DNA of 52,421 bases from Acidocella sp. (GCA_027451225.1 DAIDJU010000022.1:1-52421); one strand, 5' to 3'. Positions 26,529 to 34,731 are shown, counted from the first letter of the stretch. Notes: a model not told the origin generated them from the letters alone. Program-made: numbers and translations.

Positions 26529-27497
26529 TCACGCTAATCCTGGCAAGCCGTGCAGGGCGGAACAAACTAACGCACTGTAAAGCTGACTATCCCGGTGCTC
26601 GCGCACATAGCCGGGGCTAATGCGCGCGACATAAGGTTTGCTGCGCACCGAGGCATACCAATGCACAACCCTGGTATCCGGCGGCAGAACCTGCTCCAGC
26701 CTGGGGCGGCGGCTGGGCCTGAACCAGTGCTCCGAAATCTCCGGCGCCAGGGGGTAGAACACCGGCGGCGGATGGATGGTAAGCTCCTCCGCAGGGTAAT
26801 GGCTGATCAGCGCTTGAAGCAGATCCGGCCCCAGGGCGTAGGGTTCTGTCTGGCGCTCCTGGGGCAGCTCGAGCATGGCGCGCAAATAGGCCCGGAACAG
26901 CGCCGCACCCGGAGCGGCCCCCATCACGGCGTTATTCACGCCGGGGAAATACCACTCCTCGACCAGCCGAAAGGCGCGCCAACCGCCAGGAAGCAGGCGC
27001 ATGGCCTTGCGCAGCACGTCGAGCGTGAGATGCTTGGCCCAAACGGCCGGTGAGCGCGAACTGCGCACCGCATGCGGCCAGACAATGAACTCGGAGCCCA
27101 CAAATTGGGGCGCGCCGAGCAAAGGCCGCAGCGAGGCGACTGTAATGGTATCCAGGTCGAGATAGATCCCGCCATCAAGATACAGAATGGCGGCGCGCAG
27201 CACGTCTGCTCGCTGCACGGGGCTGGTCAGCCTTGCGTAAAGCGCGGTCAGGCCGCCGCCGACTCCAAGCCGCTCCTGCACCTGGGCAAGACGGGCCATG
27301 GGATCGGTCAGCTCCAGCCGCACGCCCGAGGCCGCGCGCAGGGCGCGCAGCTCGGGGCCGTCTTCCAGCTCGTCGGTATGGTGCAGGACGACTTCGTCCA
27401 TGCCGCCGCGCTCGGCGGCGGACAGCACGGCAAACACGTAAGCCCAAGGAAGGCGCTTGCCGATCCAGCAGAAATGGACGCAGGCGGGAATGGTCAT
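26529..27497 (-). CDS. GT32-like glycosyltransferase with DXD motif
   Basis: 322-residue glycosyltransferase of the 'sugar-binding region containing DXD' type. N terminus IPACVHFCWIGKRLP is the classic IPKxIHxxW-like opening; the core is SPVQRADVLRAAILYLDGGIYLDLDT, with Asp114-Leu-Asp116 as the metal/nucleotide-sugar DXD, followed by VNNAVMGAAPG and ALGPDLL. Yeast mannosyl-inositol-phosphoceramide synthases (SUR1/CSH1) belong to this family, notable because the gene lies just upstream of the inositol-lipid unit. ATG 27497 is preferred on homology grounds although the ribosome site is poor; TTG 27530 is possible. Donor and acceptor are unproven. Confidence 0.82.
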   Translation of the reverse strand: MTIPACVHFCWIGKRLPWAYVFAVLSAAERGGMDEVVLHHTDELEDGPELRALRAASGVRLELTDPMARLAQVQERLGVGGGLTALYARLTSPVQRADVLRAAILYLDGGIYLDLDTITVASLRPLLGAPQFVGSEFIVWPHAVRSSRSPAVWAKHLTLDVLRKAMRLLPGGWRAFRLVEEWYFPGVNNAVMGAAPGAALFRAYLRAMLELPQERQTEPYALGPDLLQALISHYPAEELTIHPPPVFYPLAPEISEHWFRPSRRPRLEQVLPPDTRVVHWYASVRSKPYVARISPGYVREHRDSQLYSALVCSALHGLPGLA

Positions 27498-27605
27498 AGG
27501 AGGGCCGTTTGCCAGTAAGGGGGGACGCAAATGGGCGGGGTAGATAGGCTGGCGCCGGATCAGCCGTCAACCGCCCCCCGCCTGACGCCAAGCTGGCCTT
27601 ATTGT

Positions 27606-27620
27606 AATGGCATTGCCATT
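27606..27620. promoter_or_regulatory. Palindrome in the GT32 / acyl-AMP ligase divergent promoter
   Basis: AATGGC-ATT-GCCATT is a 15-bp inverted repeat in the gap between the two divergent genes, 55 bases before the ligase start. Its form suits a dimeric repressor. I found no second copy in the window. Confidence 0.4.
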
Positions 27621-27674
27621 CCAACCCGACTCTGTTAGCCCGGAAAGCCGTATCAACGCCTTATCCCCTCAGGT

Positions 27675-29414
27675 ATGACAGAGCTATCGCCAACCGGTTT
27701 CTCCGGGCAAACCATACGTTACGCCGACTTCGGCACAATTGCCGAGGCGCTGGACTATGCCGCCCAAGGCAGTGCCGGGTTCAATTTTTACTCAGGCAAG
27801 GGTCAGCTGGTGGAAACCCTGCCCTACAGCGCGCTGCGCGAGCAGGCGCTTGGCCTTGCCGCGCGCATGCTGGGCGCTGGGCTAAAGCCGGGAGATAAGG
27901 TCGCGCTGATCGCCGAGAGCGATGGCGACTTCACCCGCGCCTTCTTTGCCTGCCAATATGCCGGGCTGGTGCCCGCCCCGCTGCCGCTGCCCGCGGCCTT
28001 CGGCGGCAAGGACGGTTATATCGCGCATCTGCGCCGCATGGTCACCAGCGCCCATGCCGTGGCGCTGCTCGGCCCGGCCGTGCTGGAAGCCTGGCTTGCA
28101 GAGACCGCCGAAGGGCTGAATCTGCGCCTTGCCGGCACCTTCTCGCTGCTCGACAACATAGCCCCGAGCAGCCAGCCCCTGCCGGCGCAGGCCGCCAATT
28201 CCCTCGCTTATCTGCAATTCTCCTCGGGCAGCACGCGTTTCCCGCTGGGTGTTGCGGTTACGCAACACGCCTTCATGGCCAACGCCCATTACATGGCGCT
28301 CTACGGCCTGCAGGTGACCGAGCAGGACCGCTGCACCACCTGGCTGCCCTATTATCACGACATGGGGCTGGTCGGCTTCTTCCTGATGCCGATGGCTTGC
28401 CAGCTTTCAGTGGATGTCCTGCCAACTCGCGAATTCGCCCGCCGTCCGCTCCTCTGGCTGGACCTGATCGGCCGTAACCGCGGCACCGTGTCGTTCAGCC
28501 CGTCCTTTGGCTACGAGCTGTGCGTGCGCCGGGCCGAGACCGCCTCCATCGAGGGGCTGGATCTCACGAGCTGGCGCCGCGCGGGTATTGGCGGCGACAT
28601 GGTTCGCCCCGCCGTGCTCACCCGCTTCGCCGAGCGCTTTGGCCAGCAGGGCTTCTCCACCGGCGCTTTCGTGCCCTGCTACGGCATGGCAGAGGCGACG
28701 CTGGCGCTCAGCTTCACCCCGCCCGGCCAGGGCGCGCTGGAAGATGTCATCGACGGCACCATCCTCGAGGATGAGCACCGCGCCGTGCCCGCCCATGCGG
28801 GCAGCACGCGCACCCGCAGCTTCGTGCTGTGCGGGCGTATGCTCCCTGACCACGAGGCCGAGGTGCGCGACGAAAACGGCGAGCTGCTGCCGGACCGGCA
28901 GGTGGGGCGCATCTATGTGCGCGGCCCCAGCCTGATGCTCGGCTATTACAACGAGCCGGATGAGACCGCCCGCGTGCTGGACAAGGATGGCTGGCTGGAT
29001 ACCGGCGATCTCGGCTATTTCCTCGACGGCCAGCTCGTCATCACCGGCCGCGCCAAGGATCTGATCCTGGTGAATGGCCGCAATGTGTGGCCGCAAGACC
29101 TGGAATGGGCCGCCGAAGCGGACATGCCCCTGCTGCGCAGCGGCGATGTCGCGGTGTTCTCGGTCGATAACGGCGCGCATGAGGAGGTTGTGGTGCTGGT
29201 GCAATGCCGCACCACAGACCCGGCGGGGCGCGAGGCGATGATCCACGACATCACGAAGTTCTTCCGCGGCCGCCACGGCCTGGAGACCCATGTGGTGCTG
29301 GTGCCGCCGCGCAGCCTGCCGCAGACCTCCTCTGGCAAGCTCAGCCGCAGCCGCGCCCGCGTGATGTATCTCGAAGGCGCCTTCCAACCGGCCAAGACCT
29401 CCAACGCGGCATGA
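27675..29414 (+). CDS. Fatty acyl-AMP ligase / acyl-ACP synthetase
   Basis: 579-residue adenylate-forming enzyme of the fatty acyl-AMP ligase group. Motifs: P-loop FSSGSTRFPLGVAVTQ (near 182), TWLPYYHDMGLVGFFLMP, FVPCYGMAEATLALSF, GRIYVRGPSLMLGYYNEPDETARV, WLDTGDLGYF and the C-terminal lysine region RSLPQTSSGKLSRSRAR. It activates a fatty acid with ATP and passes it to a carrier protein. In Caulobacter an equivalent acyl-ACP synthetase loads the ACP used by Spt, which fits the acp at 20668-20919. It overlaps the ceramide-reductase-type gene by four bases (ATGA), so activation and reduction steps are co-expressed. Confidence 0.87.
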   Translation: MTELSPTGFSGQTIRYADFGTIAEALDYAAQGSAGFNFYSGKGQLVETLPYSALREQALGLAARMLGAGLKPGDKVALIAESDGDFTRAFFACQYAGLVPAPLPLPAAFGGKDGYIAHLRRMVTSAHAVALLGPAVLEAWLAETAEGLNLRLAGTFSLLDNIAPSSQPLPAQAANSLAYLQFSSGSTRFPLGVAVTQHAFMANAHYMALYGLQVTEQDRCTTWLPYYHDMGLVGFFLMPMACQLSVDVLPTREFARRPLLWLDLIGRNRGTVSFSPSFGYELCVRRAETASIEGLDLTSWRRAGIGGDMVRPAVLTRFAERFGQQGFSTGAFVPCYGMAEATLALSFTPPGQGALEDVIDGTILEDEHRAVPAHAGSTRTRSFVLCGRMLPDHEAEVRDENGELLPDRQVGRIYVRGPSLMLGYYNEPDETARVLDKDGWLDTGDLGYFLDGQLVITGRAKDLILVNGRNVWPQDLEWAAEADMPLLRSGDVAVFSVDNGAHEEVVVLVQCRTTDPAGREAMIHDITKFFRGRHGLETHVVLVPPRSLPQTSSGKLSRSRARVMYLEGAFQPAKTSNAA

Positions 29415-30364
29415 CCCGCCCCCTGGTCGCCGTTACCGGCGCGACGGGGTTTCTCGGCCTGCATCTGATAGCGGCCCTTGCGCAAGCGGGGGCCGATATC
29501 CGTATTCTGGCGCGGCATGATCCGGCGCATGAATTCTGGGATGGGCTAAGCTTCGAGACCGTCCGGGGCAGCCTGGAGGATGAGGCCGCCCTCACCCGCC
29601 TGGTCAAAGGCGCTGATACCGTCATTCACGCCGCCGGGCTGATCAAGGCGCTGGACCGCGCCACATTTCTCAACACCAATCGGGACGGCACGGAGCGCGT
29701 GGCCAGAATTGCCAGGCGCCATGCCCCAGCTGCGCGGTTCATCCTTGTCTCGTCCCTCGCCGCGCGTGAAGCACGGCTTTCCTCCTATGCCTTCAGCAAG
29801 CGCGCGGCCGAGGACGCGGCGCGGCTGGTCTATGCGGATGCGCCGGACCGCCTGGTCATCATCCGCCCGCCCGCCATTTACGGTCCGTGGGACCGCGAGA
29901 CCCTGGCGATTTTCAAGACCGCCAAGGTCCCCATCGTGCCGCTGGTCAGCCGGGGGCGCATGGCGATGATCCACGTCTCCGACGCCGCCGCCGCCATTGC
30001 GCGACTTGCGCTGGGCGCTGGCGAGGCCGGGCTTTATGCTTTGGCCGATAGCCGCCCGGAAGGCTACGAAATGCTCGAATTGCTGGCCGAGGCGGCTTGC
30101 GCGGTCGGCCGGAAGCAGCCGCGTTTTGTGCCAATGCCGCCCGCACTGATACGTCTGGCGGGGCGCGCCTCGGGCGCGTGGGGGCGGCTGCGCGGGCAGG
30201 CCCCGGTGTTCACGGCGGAGAAGGCGGAGGAGATTTTGCACCTGGATTGGTCGATAACCCCCGCCGAGGCGCTGCCCGGCTCCGTGTACCAGCCTCGCCT
30301 CGGCTTGACCGAGGGGTTTCGGGAGACCGTCGCCTGGTACAGGGAAAAGGGCTGGCTGCGCTGA
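29411..30364 (+). CDS. NAD-dependent epimerase/dehydratase-type ceramide reductase candidate
   Basis: 317-residue extended short-chain dehydrogenase. The NAD(P)-binding loop GATGFLG is at residues 10-16, and the catalytic Tyr126-x3-Lys130 (YAFSK) follows the SSLAAREARLSS serine strand. TVIHAAGLIKA and IIRPPAIYGPWD are typical of the family. In bacterial ceramide synthesis an SDR of this kind (CerR) reduces the 3-keto group of the acylated sphingoid base. The gene is translationally coupled to the acyl-AMP ligase and faces the N-acyltransferase gene tail-to-tail. A sugar-nucleotide substrate is the alternative, but the context argues for ceramide. Confidence 0.83.
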   Translation: MTRPLVAVTGATGFLGLHLIAALAQAGADIRILARHDPAHEFWDGLSFETVRGSLEDEAALTRLVKGADTVIHAAGLIKALDRATFLNTNRDGTERVARIARRHAPAARFILVSSLAAREARLSSYAFSKRAAEDAARLVYADAPDRLVIIRPPAIYGPWDRETLAIFKTAKVPIVPLVSRGRMAMIHVSDAAAAIARLALGAGEAGLYALADSRPEGYEMLELLAEAACAVGRKQPRFVPMPPALIRLAGRASGAWGRLRGQAPVFTAEKAEEILHLDWSITPAEALPGSVYQPRLGLTEGFRETVAWYREKGWLR

Positions 30365-30372
30365 CAAGGATA

Positions 30373-30397
30373 CCGCCTTTTTTCGTGAAAAAGGCGG
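30373..30397. terminator. Hairpin between convergent ceramide genes
   Basis: CCGCCTTTTT and AAAAAGGCGG form a 10-bp stem with a 5-base loop in the 57-base gap between two convergent genes. The T and A tracts lie inside the stem, so it could act in both directions, but no separate U-tract follows. Hence the moderate confidence. Confidence 0.5.
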
Positions 30398-30421
30398 CAG
30401 CCAAAAACCTGTTGGCAGTTA

Positions 30422-31552
30422 TTACAGCGGCTTTTCGTAGATCCGGTAGGTTTTGTAGGCCTGCGAGCCCAGACTCTCATTCATCCGCCGCATCGGCAGA
30501 TTATCTTCGAGAATCCAGGACAGCTCGATATGGGTGAAGCCCTGCGCCAGCCCCTGCTTGCGCACGGCATCGACCATCAGGAAGGGCAGCAGGCTGCCGA
30601 TCATGTCGTTGGCCGCCGAGCGGCGCACGCCCATCAGCGGCACGCGAGCGGTTTTCACCCCGCTCACCTTCAGCCGCCACAGCAGCTTGGCCCAGCCGAA
30701 GGGCAGCAGCTTGCCGTTCAGGTCGCGGATCGCCTCGTTGATATTGGGCAACGCGATGAGGAAGCCCACCGGCTCGCCATTGCGCTCCACCACGCTGGTC
30801 AAACGCGGGTCGAGCAGCGGCTTGAGCGATTTGGCGAGATAATCCGTCTCCGTCTCGGTCAGCGGTACGAAGCCCCAGTTATTCACCCAGGCATCGTTGA
30901 AGATGCTGGTGACGGTGCGGATTTCCTCGTTATAGCGCTTGAAGTCGAGCTGGCGGACGATGAGGTCCGGCGGCAGCGGGCGGGCGAGCAGGCGGCGCAC
31001 GCTGGCGGGCAGGTCCACGGTCATGTCGTAGAGATAGGCGTAAACGTCCTTCTCCTTGACCAGCCCGTATTCTTCCAGCCGGGGGCCAATATAGGGCTTG
31101 TCATGACCCATCAGCAGCATGGGCGGCGTGTCGAACCCCGCCACCAGCAGCCCGGTCTCCTCGTTGATGTTCAGGTTGAACGGCCCCTGCATGCGCACCA
31201 TGCCGCGCTCACGCAGCCAAGCGGCGGCGGTGTCCAGCAGGGCGGTGAAGATAGCCGGGTCGTTCTCGGCGGCGATCATGCCGAAGAAGCCGGTGCCGTC
31301 CGGGCGCAGGGCCAGGGCTTGTTTGTCGAGCTGGGCGCTGATGCGCCCGACATCGCGGCCATCGCGCTCGGCCAGCCAGAACTGCACCTCGGCATGGCCG
31401 AAGAACGGGTTCTTCGGCGTCAGTGCCTCCTGGCGCTCCATGTGCAGCGGCGCGATGTAATGTGGATCATCCCGATGCAGCCGTTCGGGGAGACGGATGA
31501 AGCGGTTCAGCAGCGCCCGCCCGGTGACCGGGATGATCCGGATTTCGCTCAC
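30422..31552 (-). CDS. Bacterial ceramide synthase-type N-acyltransferase (GNAT-like)
   Basis: 376-residue soluble protein of the GNAT-like family that includes bacterial ceramide synthase bCerS. Recognisable stretches: FIRLPERLHRDDPHYIAPLHMERQEALTPKNPFFGHAEVQFWLAERDGRDVGRISAQ near the N terminus, GFFGMIAAENDPAIFTALLDTAAAWLRERGMVRMQGPFNLNINEETGLLVAGFDTPPMLLMGH in the middle, and a second half with FNDAWVNNWGFVPLTETE and LSWILEDNLPMRRMNESLG. The enzyme N-acylates the sphingoid base from acyl-CoA and is unrelated to eukaryotic ceramide synthases. Its start overlaps the stop of the hydroxylase gene by four bases, linking N-acylation with hydroxylation. Confidence 0.85.
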   Translation of the reverse strand: MSEIRIIPVTGRALLNRFIRLPERLHRDDPHYIAPLHMERQEALTPKNPFFGHAEVQFWLAERDGRDVGRISAQLDKQALALRPDGTGFFGMIAAENDPAIFTALLDTAAAWLRERGMVRMQGPFNLNINEETGLLVAGFDTPPMLLMGHDKPYIGPRLEEYGLVKEKDVYAYLYDMTVDLPASVRRLLARPLPPDLIVRQLDFKRYNEEIRTVTSIFNDAWVNNWGFVPLTETETDYLAKSLKPLLDPRLTSVVERNGEPVGFLIALPNINEAIRDLNGKLLPFGWAKLLWRLKVSGVKTARVPLMGVRRSAANDMIGSLLPFLMVDAVRKQGLAQGFTHIELSWILEDNLPMRRMNESLGSQAYKTYRIYEKPL

Positions 31553-32340
31553 AGAGCCTCCGCCGCCGCAGATTCACGCTCCAGTCCGGAAGGGGGTCTG
31601 TCACGCGGCGGGCTGCCGGTGATCTCCATCACCCAGGGGTAGCGCTTCGCCTCTTCCAGGTCATAGCCCAGGTTGAACACGGTCGGGCTTTTCGCACAGT
31701 CGCGCGCGGTGGCGGCGAAGCTGTGGAAGATGTAGTCCGGCGTGAAGCTGACGATGCCCATGTTCACCTTCTCGCTATAGAAATGGTGCAGCATATGGTC
31801 GCGCTTGAGCTTCTGGATGAACTTGTTCTTGGGCTTGTAGTTCAGGTGCTGGATGCAGTGGAAGAACTCATACACGCAGGTGGTGACGAGCGCGGTGGAG
31901 AAGGCCGCCGTGCCGCCCGCCCAGCCGCCAATGGCATAGCCGATCGGCCCGGTGATGATGAGCATGGTGGGGATGGTGTTCAGCGGCGAGCCGAACAGCA
32001 CTTCCAGCAGATGCGGGTCCTGGTGATGGTCGAAATGGATGCGCTTCCACAGCCCGGCGGTGAATTTCATCCGGTACAGCCAACGGCCGTGCAGGACAAA
32101 GCGGTGCAGCCCGTACCAGACGAAGGGGTAAACGAGGCACACGGCCAGAATCGGCAGGACGATGTCCTGCCAGCGTGCCGCCAGACTGAGCGCCGCGCCG
32201 CCGGAGATCACGGCCAGGAAGGCGTACAGATTGATCGCCGGGTAGGTCAGGTAAGCCCGCCAAAGATCGGGCAGGGCCATGCGCCCGAGATCATAGCTTC
32301 GGCCATGCCAAGCCCGGCCCCACACAAGTTTTTCCGCCAT
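31549..32340 (-). CDS. Fatty acid hydroxylase / sterol desaturase-family membrane enzyme
   Basis: 263-residue di-iron membrane hydroxylase. Four hydrophobic segments frame the histidine clusters: HRFVLH (His79, His84), HFDHHQDPH (His102, 105, 106, 110), HCIQH (His161, 165) and HMLHH (His182, 185, 186). The family includes ceramide fatty-acyl 2-hydroxylases and sphinganine C4-hydroxylases. Acetic acid bacteria are known to contain 2-hydroxy-acyl dihydroceramides, so alpha-hydroxylation of the N-acyl chain is the best guess. It is coupled to the ceramide synthase-type gene downstream; the reaction needs oxygen and an electron donor not encoded here. Confidence 0.86.
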   Translation of the reverse strand: MAEKLVWGRAWHGRSYDLGRMALPDLWRAYLTYPAINLYAFLAVISGGAALSLAARWQDIVLPILAVCLVYPFVWYGLHRFVLHGRWLYRMKFTAGLWKRIHFDHHQDPHLLEVLFGSPLNTIPTMLIITGPIGYAIGGWAGGTAAFSTALVTTCVYEFFHCIQHLNYKPKNKFIQKLKRDHMLHHFYSEKVNMGIVSFTPDYIFHSFAATARDCAKSPTVFNLGYDLEEAKRYPWVMEITGSPPRDRPPSGLERESAAAEAL

Positions 32341-32427
32341 GCTGTATTACCCTGTTCTGCAGGCGCGGTATCCCGCGTCTCACCGTGGGTGGATAGCAGC
32401 GCCGCCCACGGCTGGCAAATGAGGCGG

Positions 32428-33936
32428 CTAGCCGGATAATTGGGCTTTTGCGGGGCTTGGAACCCAGACATCGATTTCCGGCGTATGCAAGGCGAGGCTG
32501 TAATGCTGCGCCAGAGCCTGGAGAAACGCCTTGGAGAATCGGAACGTGTGCTTTGAGGCTCCACGGTCGGTATCGCCAATCTCCACCGCGGCGAAACGCT
32601 GGGACTCGACCATGGCCACGAACTCCCGCGGGTCTAGCTTATGGAGGCTGATCTGGTCCTGAACGTAATAGGGGTCGAACGCGGAAGGCTTGCCCGCCTC
32701 GTCGCACATCAGCAGGTTCTCGCACACCACGGGGCCGGAAGCTTGGCGCAGCAGCCCCACACCGGCGGCAAAATCAGCCTCGTGCCGGGGCAGCGCCCTC
32801 CATTCGGCGGCCCCGGAGACAATGCTGTTCGGCAGCTTGCTCAAGGGAAACAGGATCTGGCTGAGCGGAAACAGCATGGGCAACACGCAAAGCAGCGCGG
32901 CCCGGCCCGGTGTTGCGCGCCCCTGAACTGCAAAATAATCAGCGCAGGCGATGACGCTGATGACCGCGTCCATCAGGATTGCCTCGAAGAATATGTTGCG
33001 GCTCACGCCGTCGCCCCCCGCCCAGGCAAAGGCCAGGAGATGCGCGACCAGCCAGCTCCAGGCCAGCGGGGCGCGGCGCTCGTCGCGCCAGTTGCGCCAG
33101 GACCACACGCCGCCAAGCAGCACGAAGGGCAGGAAGATGATCAGATAGGTGCCGATATTGTGCAGCGCGTCGCCGAGGCTACAGGCGCGAGGCTGGAGCA
33201 TGTTGGCCAGGAAATAGGGGCCGTCGAGCCGCAGCGTGACCCAGAACAGCGCCGCCGCAGCCAGCAGGCCCGCGCCAACCCAAAGCACAAGCCGCCGCCA
33301 GTCCCACCTGGCCAGCAAGGCGAGCCCCGCCCCCAGCGGCAAGGCCAGCAGATTATGCTTGGTGAATACCGCCAGGGCGAAAAGCGGCGCGCTGCGCCAG
33401 CCATTCTGGCCGCGGTGCACGGCACGGAGAAAACCGTAAAGCCCCAGCAGCTCGAACACCATGCCAAGCAGTTGCGGATCGTTCACGCCGATCCGGCGCG
33501 GCATCCACATTTCCAGCCATAGCGCAAAGAGCAGCCCGGCGCAGATGCCCGCATACCGGGCCGGAACAAAGAGCCGCACCAGCGCGCCCACCAGCACACA
33601 CACCGCCACCAGCGCGGCCAGAGAGAGAAACCGCCCAGTCTCGTTGACATTGCCGGTCAGAAGGCTGAGCAGGCCGACAATATGAAAGGAGAGCGGCGGG
33701 TAATTGGTGATGTCCCCCCCCGGCGGGCTGGCGTAAAGCGGCAGGAACTGCGCGGCCTGCTGCTGGCGGAAGGCGTTCCAGCCCTCATCATAGTCGAACT
33801 GCACCACGGCGGTGCTGCGCAGCACAAGCGGCCAGCCGATGACCGTGACAAGTAGCGTAAGCAGCGCCGCAGCGGTGCTCCATATGCGCTGGGAGGAGCG
33901 CGCGATGACGGCGGGCAGTCCGGCTTGGTCGAACAA
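32428..33936 (-). CDS. GT-C/ArnT-like membrane glycosyltransferase
   Basis: 502-residue integral membrane protein with about 10-12 helices and a soluble C-terminal domain (from about residue 385). The periplasmic first loop carries the acidic FDYDEGW motif (near residue 48) typical of GT-C enzymes such as ArnT/PMT, which use polyprenyl-phosphate sugars, and NYPPLSFHIVGLLSLL follows. The start is TTG 33936, supported by a good GGGAGAGAG ribosome site. It reads in the same direction as, and lies 87 bases before, the hydroxylase and N-acyltransferase genes, so it could glycosylate an exported sphingolipid or a surface glycan. No substrate can be read from sequence. Confidence 0.8.
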   Translation of the reverse strand: MFDQAGLPAVIARSSQRIWSTAAALLTLLVTVIGWPLVLRSTAVVQFDYDEGWNAFRQQQAAQFLPLYASPPGGDITNYPPLSFHIVGLLSLLTGNVNETGRFLSLAALVAVCVLVGALVRLFVPARYAGICAGLLFALWLEMWMPRRIGVNDPQLLGMVFELLGLYGFLRAVHRGQNGWRSAPLFALAVFTKHNLLALPLGAGLALLARWDWRRLVLWVGAGLLAAAALFWVTLRLDGPYFLANMLQPRACSLGDALHNIGTYLIIFLPFVLLGGVWSWRNWRDERRAPLAWSWLVAHLLAFAWAGGDGVSRNIFFEAILMDAVISVIACADYFAVQGRATPGRAALLCVLPMLFPLSQILFPLSKLPNSIVSGAAEWRALPRHEADFAAGVGLLRQASGPVVCENLLMCDEAGKPSAFDPYYVQDQISLHKLDPREFVAMVESQRFAAVEIGDTDRGASKHTFRFSKAFLQALAQHYSLALHTPEIDVWVPSPAKAQLSG

Positions 33937-34467
33937 AACTCTCTCCCTGCGATAATTGCCAAAGCCGCAAGTGAGCCGGCGCCATACCAGCCTCCGTCCG
34001 CCCCCGCATTGATCGCGCCCTCTATAGCTGTGTGTTTTGAATAAGGCAGCCCGTTACAGGGTTAAAAAAAATCACGGGTTTTACAGGAACGTTACAAAGA
34101 AATTTTCATCGCCCTGGAACTGGTGTCCGCTTCACTGCTTTTCCCGGCTTTCCCGTCATCTATTCTGGTGGCGGCGGCCTGGGCCATTTTACAAACAGCC
34201 TTTGTAATGCAAGATCTTTCGCGACAGCACCAGACATGCATTATGCAGCGGAGATCACAGCGCCGCTCTGCCATCTACGACAGAAGGGCAGACATAAATG
34301 GGCGATCCTGCAAAATAAACCTGCACAAAGCTAAAGCATTTGTGATCGAATACGCCCAATTCTAAAGCTTTCGTGATTGGAGTCACGCCGGTCAAATGAA
34401 TATTCCATGACCTTAAGCAAACGGGAGCAATTTTCCCGGCATTTCGTCACAAGGAAGTCGAGTCACT
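33937..34467. other. 531-base AT-rich intergenic region
   Basis: No supported gene; this stretch is clearly more AT-rich than its neighbours. It must hold divergent promoters for the GT-C gene and the small coiled-coil gene. It contains a 31-bp-spaced direct repeat (described separately), an A8 tract at 34064-34071 flanked by CCCGT/ACGGG, a GAATATTC palindrome near 34398, and a CGGGA/TCCCG inverted repeat at 34422-34438 in the likely leader of the downstream gene. Confidence 0.5.
34332..34380 (+). repeat. Direct repeat upstream of the small coiled-coil gene
   Basis: TAAAGCATTTGTGATCG (34332-34348) and TAAAGCTTTCGTGATTG (34363-34379) match at 14 of 17 positions and start 31 bases apart, close to three helical turns. 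They lie about 90-135 bases before the start of the 34468 gene. The spacing suggests a same-face, two-site operator or activator element. Confidence 0.55.
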
Positions 34468-34731
34468 ATGTTCTGGCAGACCAAGAAGTCGGGTAGCGGC
34501 ACCGCCGAGATTGTTGAGCTGAAGCGCCAGTTGGAGAAGGCGAAGGGGCAGATCACGCAGCTGATGCTGGAGCGCATCCAGTTACAGAACGAGGTCGAGC
34601 TGCTGAAGGATTATCGCAGCGCGCCGCCGCAGGTGGTGGTTCGCCAGGTTGGCATTGTTGCCGATACCAGCGCCGTGCCCGAGCCCGCGAACTCCCAGAT
34701 CGGCCTGCTGCACATCAAGGAAGCCGTCTAA
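34468..34731 (+). CDS. Small predicted coiled-coil protein, function unknown
   Basis: 87-residue protein, no family recognised. Residues about 13-50 (AEIVELKRQLEKAKGQITQL...) form a heptad-rich coiled coil reminiscent of a leucine zipper; the C-terminal 35 residues are extended and Val/Pro-rich (QVVVRQVGIVADTSAVPEP). There is no signal peptide or membrane segment. AAGGA lies about 11 bases before the ATG. Codon use is like its neighbours, and an AT-rich regulatory region with a paired direct repeat precedes it, which argues that it is real. Its stop shares four bases (CTAA) with the atpG stop on the other strand. Confidence 0.7.
   Translation: MFWQTKKSGSGTAEIVELKRQLEKAKGQITQLMLERIQLQNEVELLKDYRSAPPQVVVRQVGIVADTSAVPEPANSQIGLLHIKEAV

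Noticed and set aside
26224-26580. Open frames in the inositol-phosphate synthase leader
   Set aside because: Translations look random, and the inverted repeats and AT-rich parts fit a non-coding region better.
34123-34365. 80-codon open frame in the AT-rich gap before the coiled-coil gene
   Set aside because: No ribosome site, Arg/Cys/Ser-rich without pattern, and it spans the direct repeat and other regulatory-looking sequence.
34376-34395. FNR-like TTGG...GTCAA before the coiled-coil gene
   Set aside because: The half-sites are too far apart (19 bases overall instead of 14) and the first half is imperfect.
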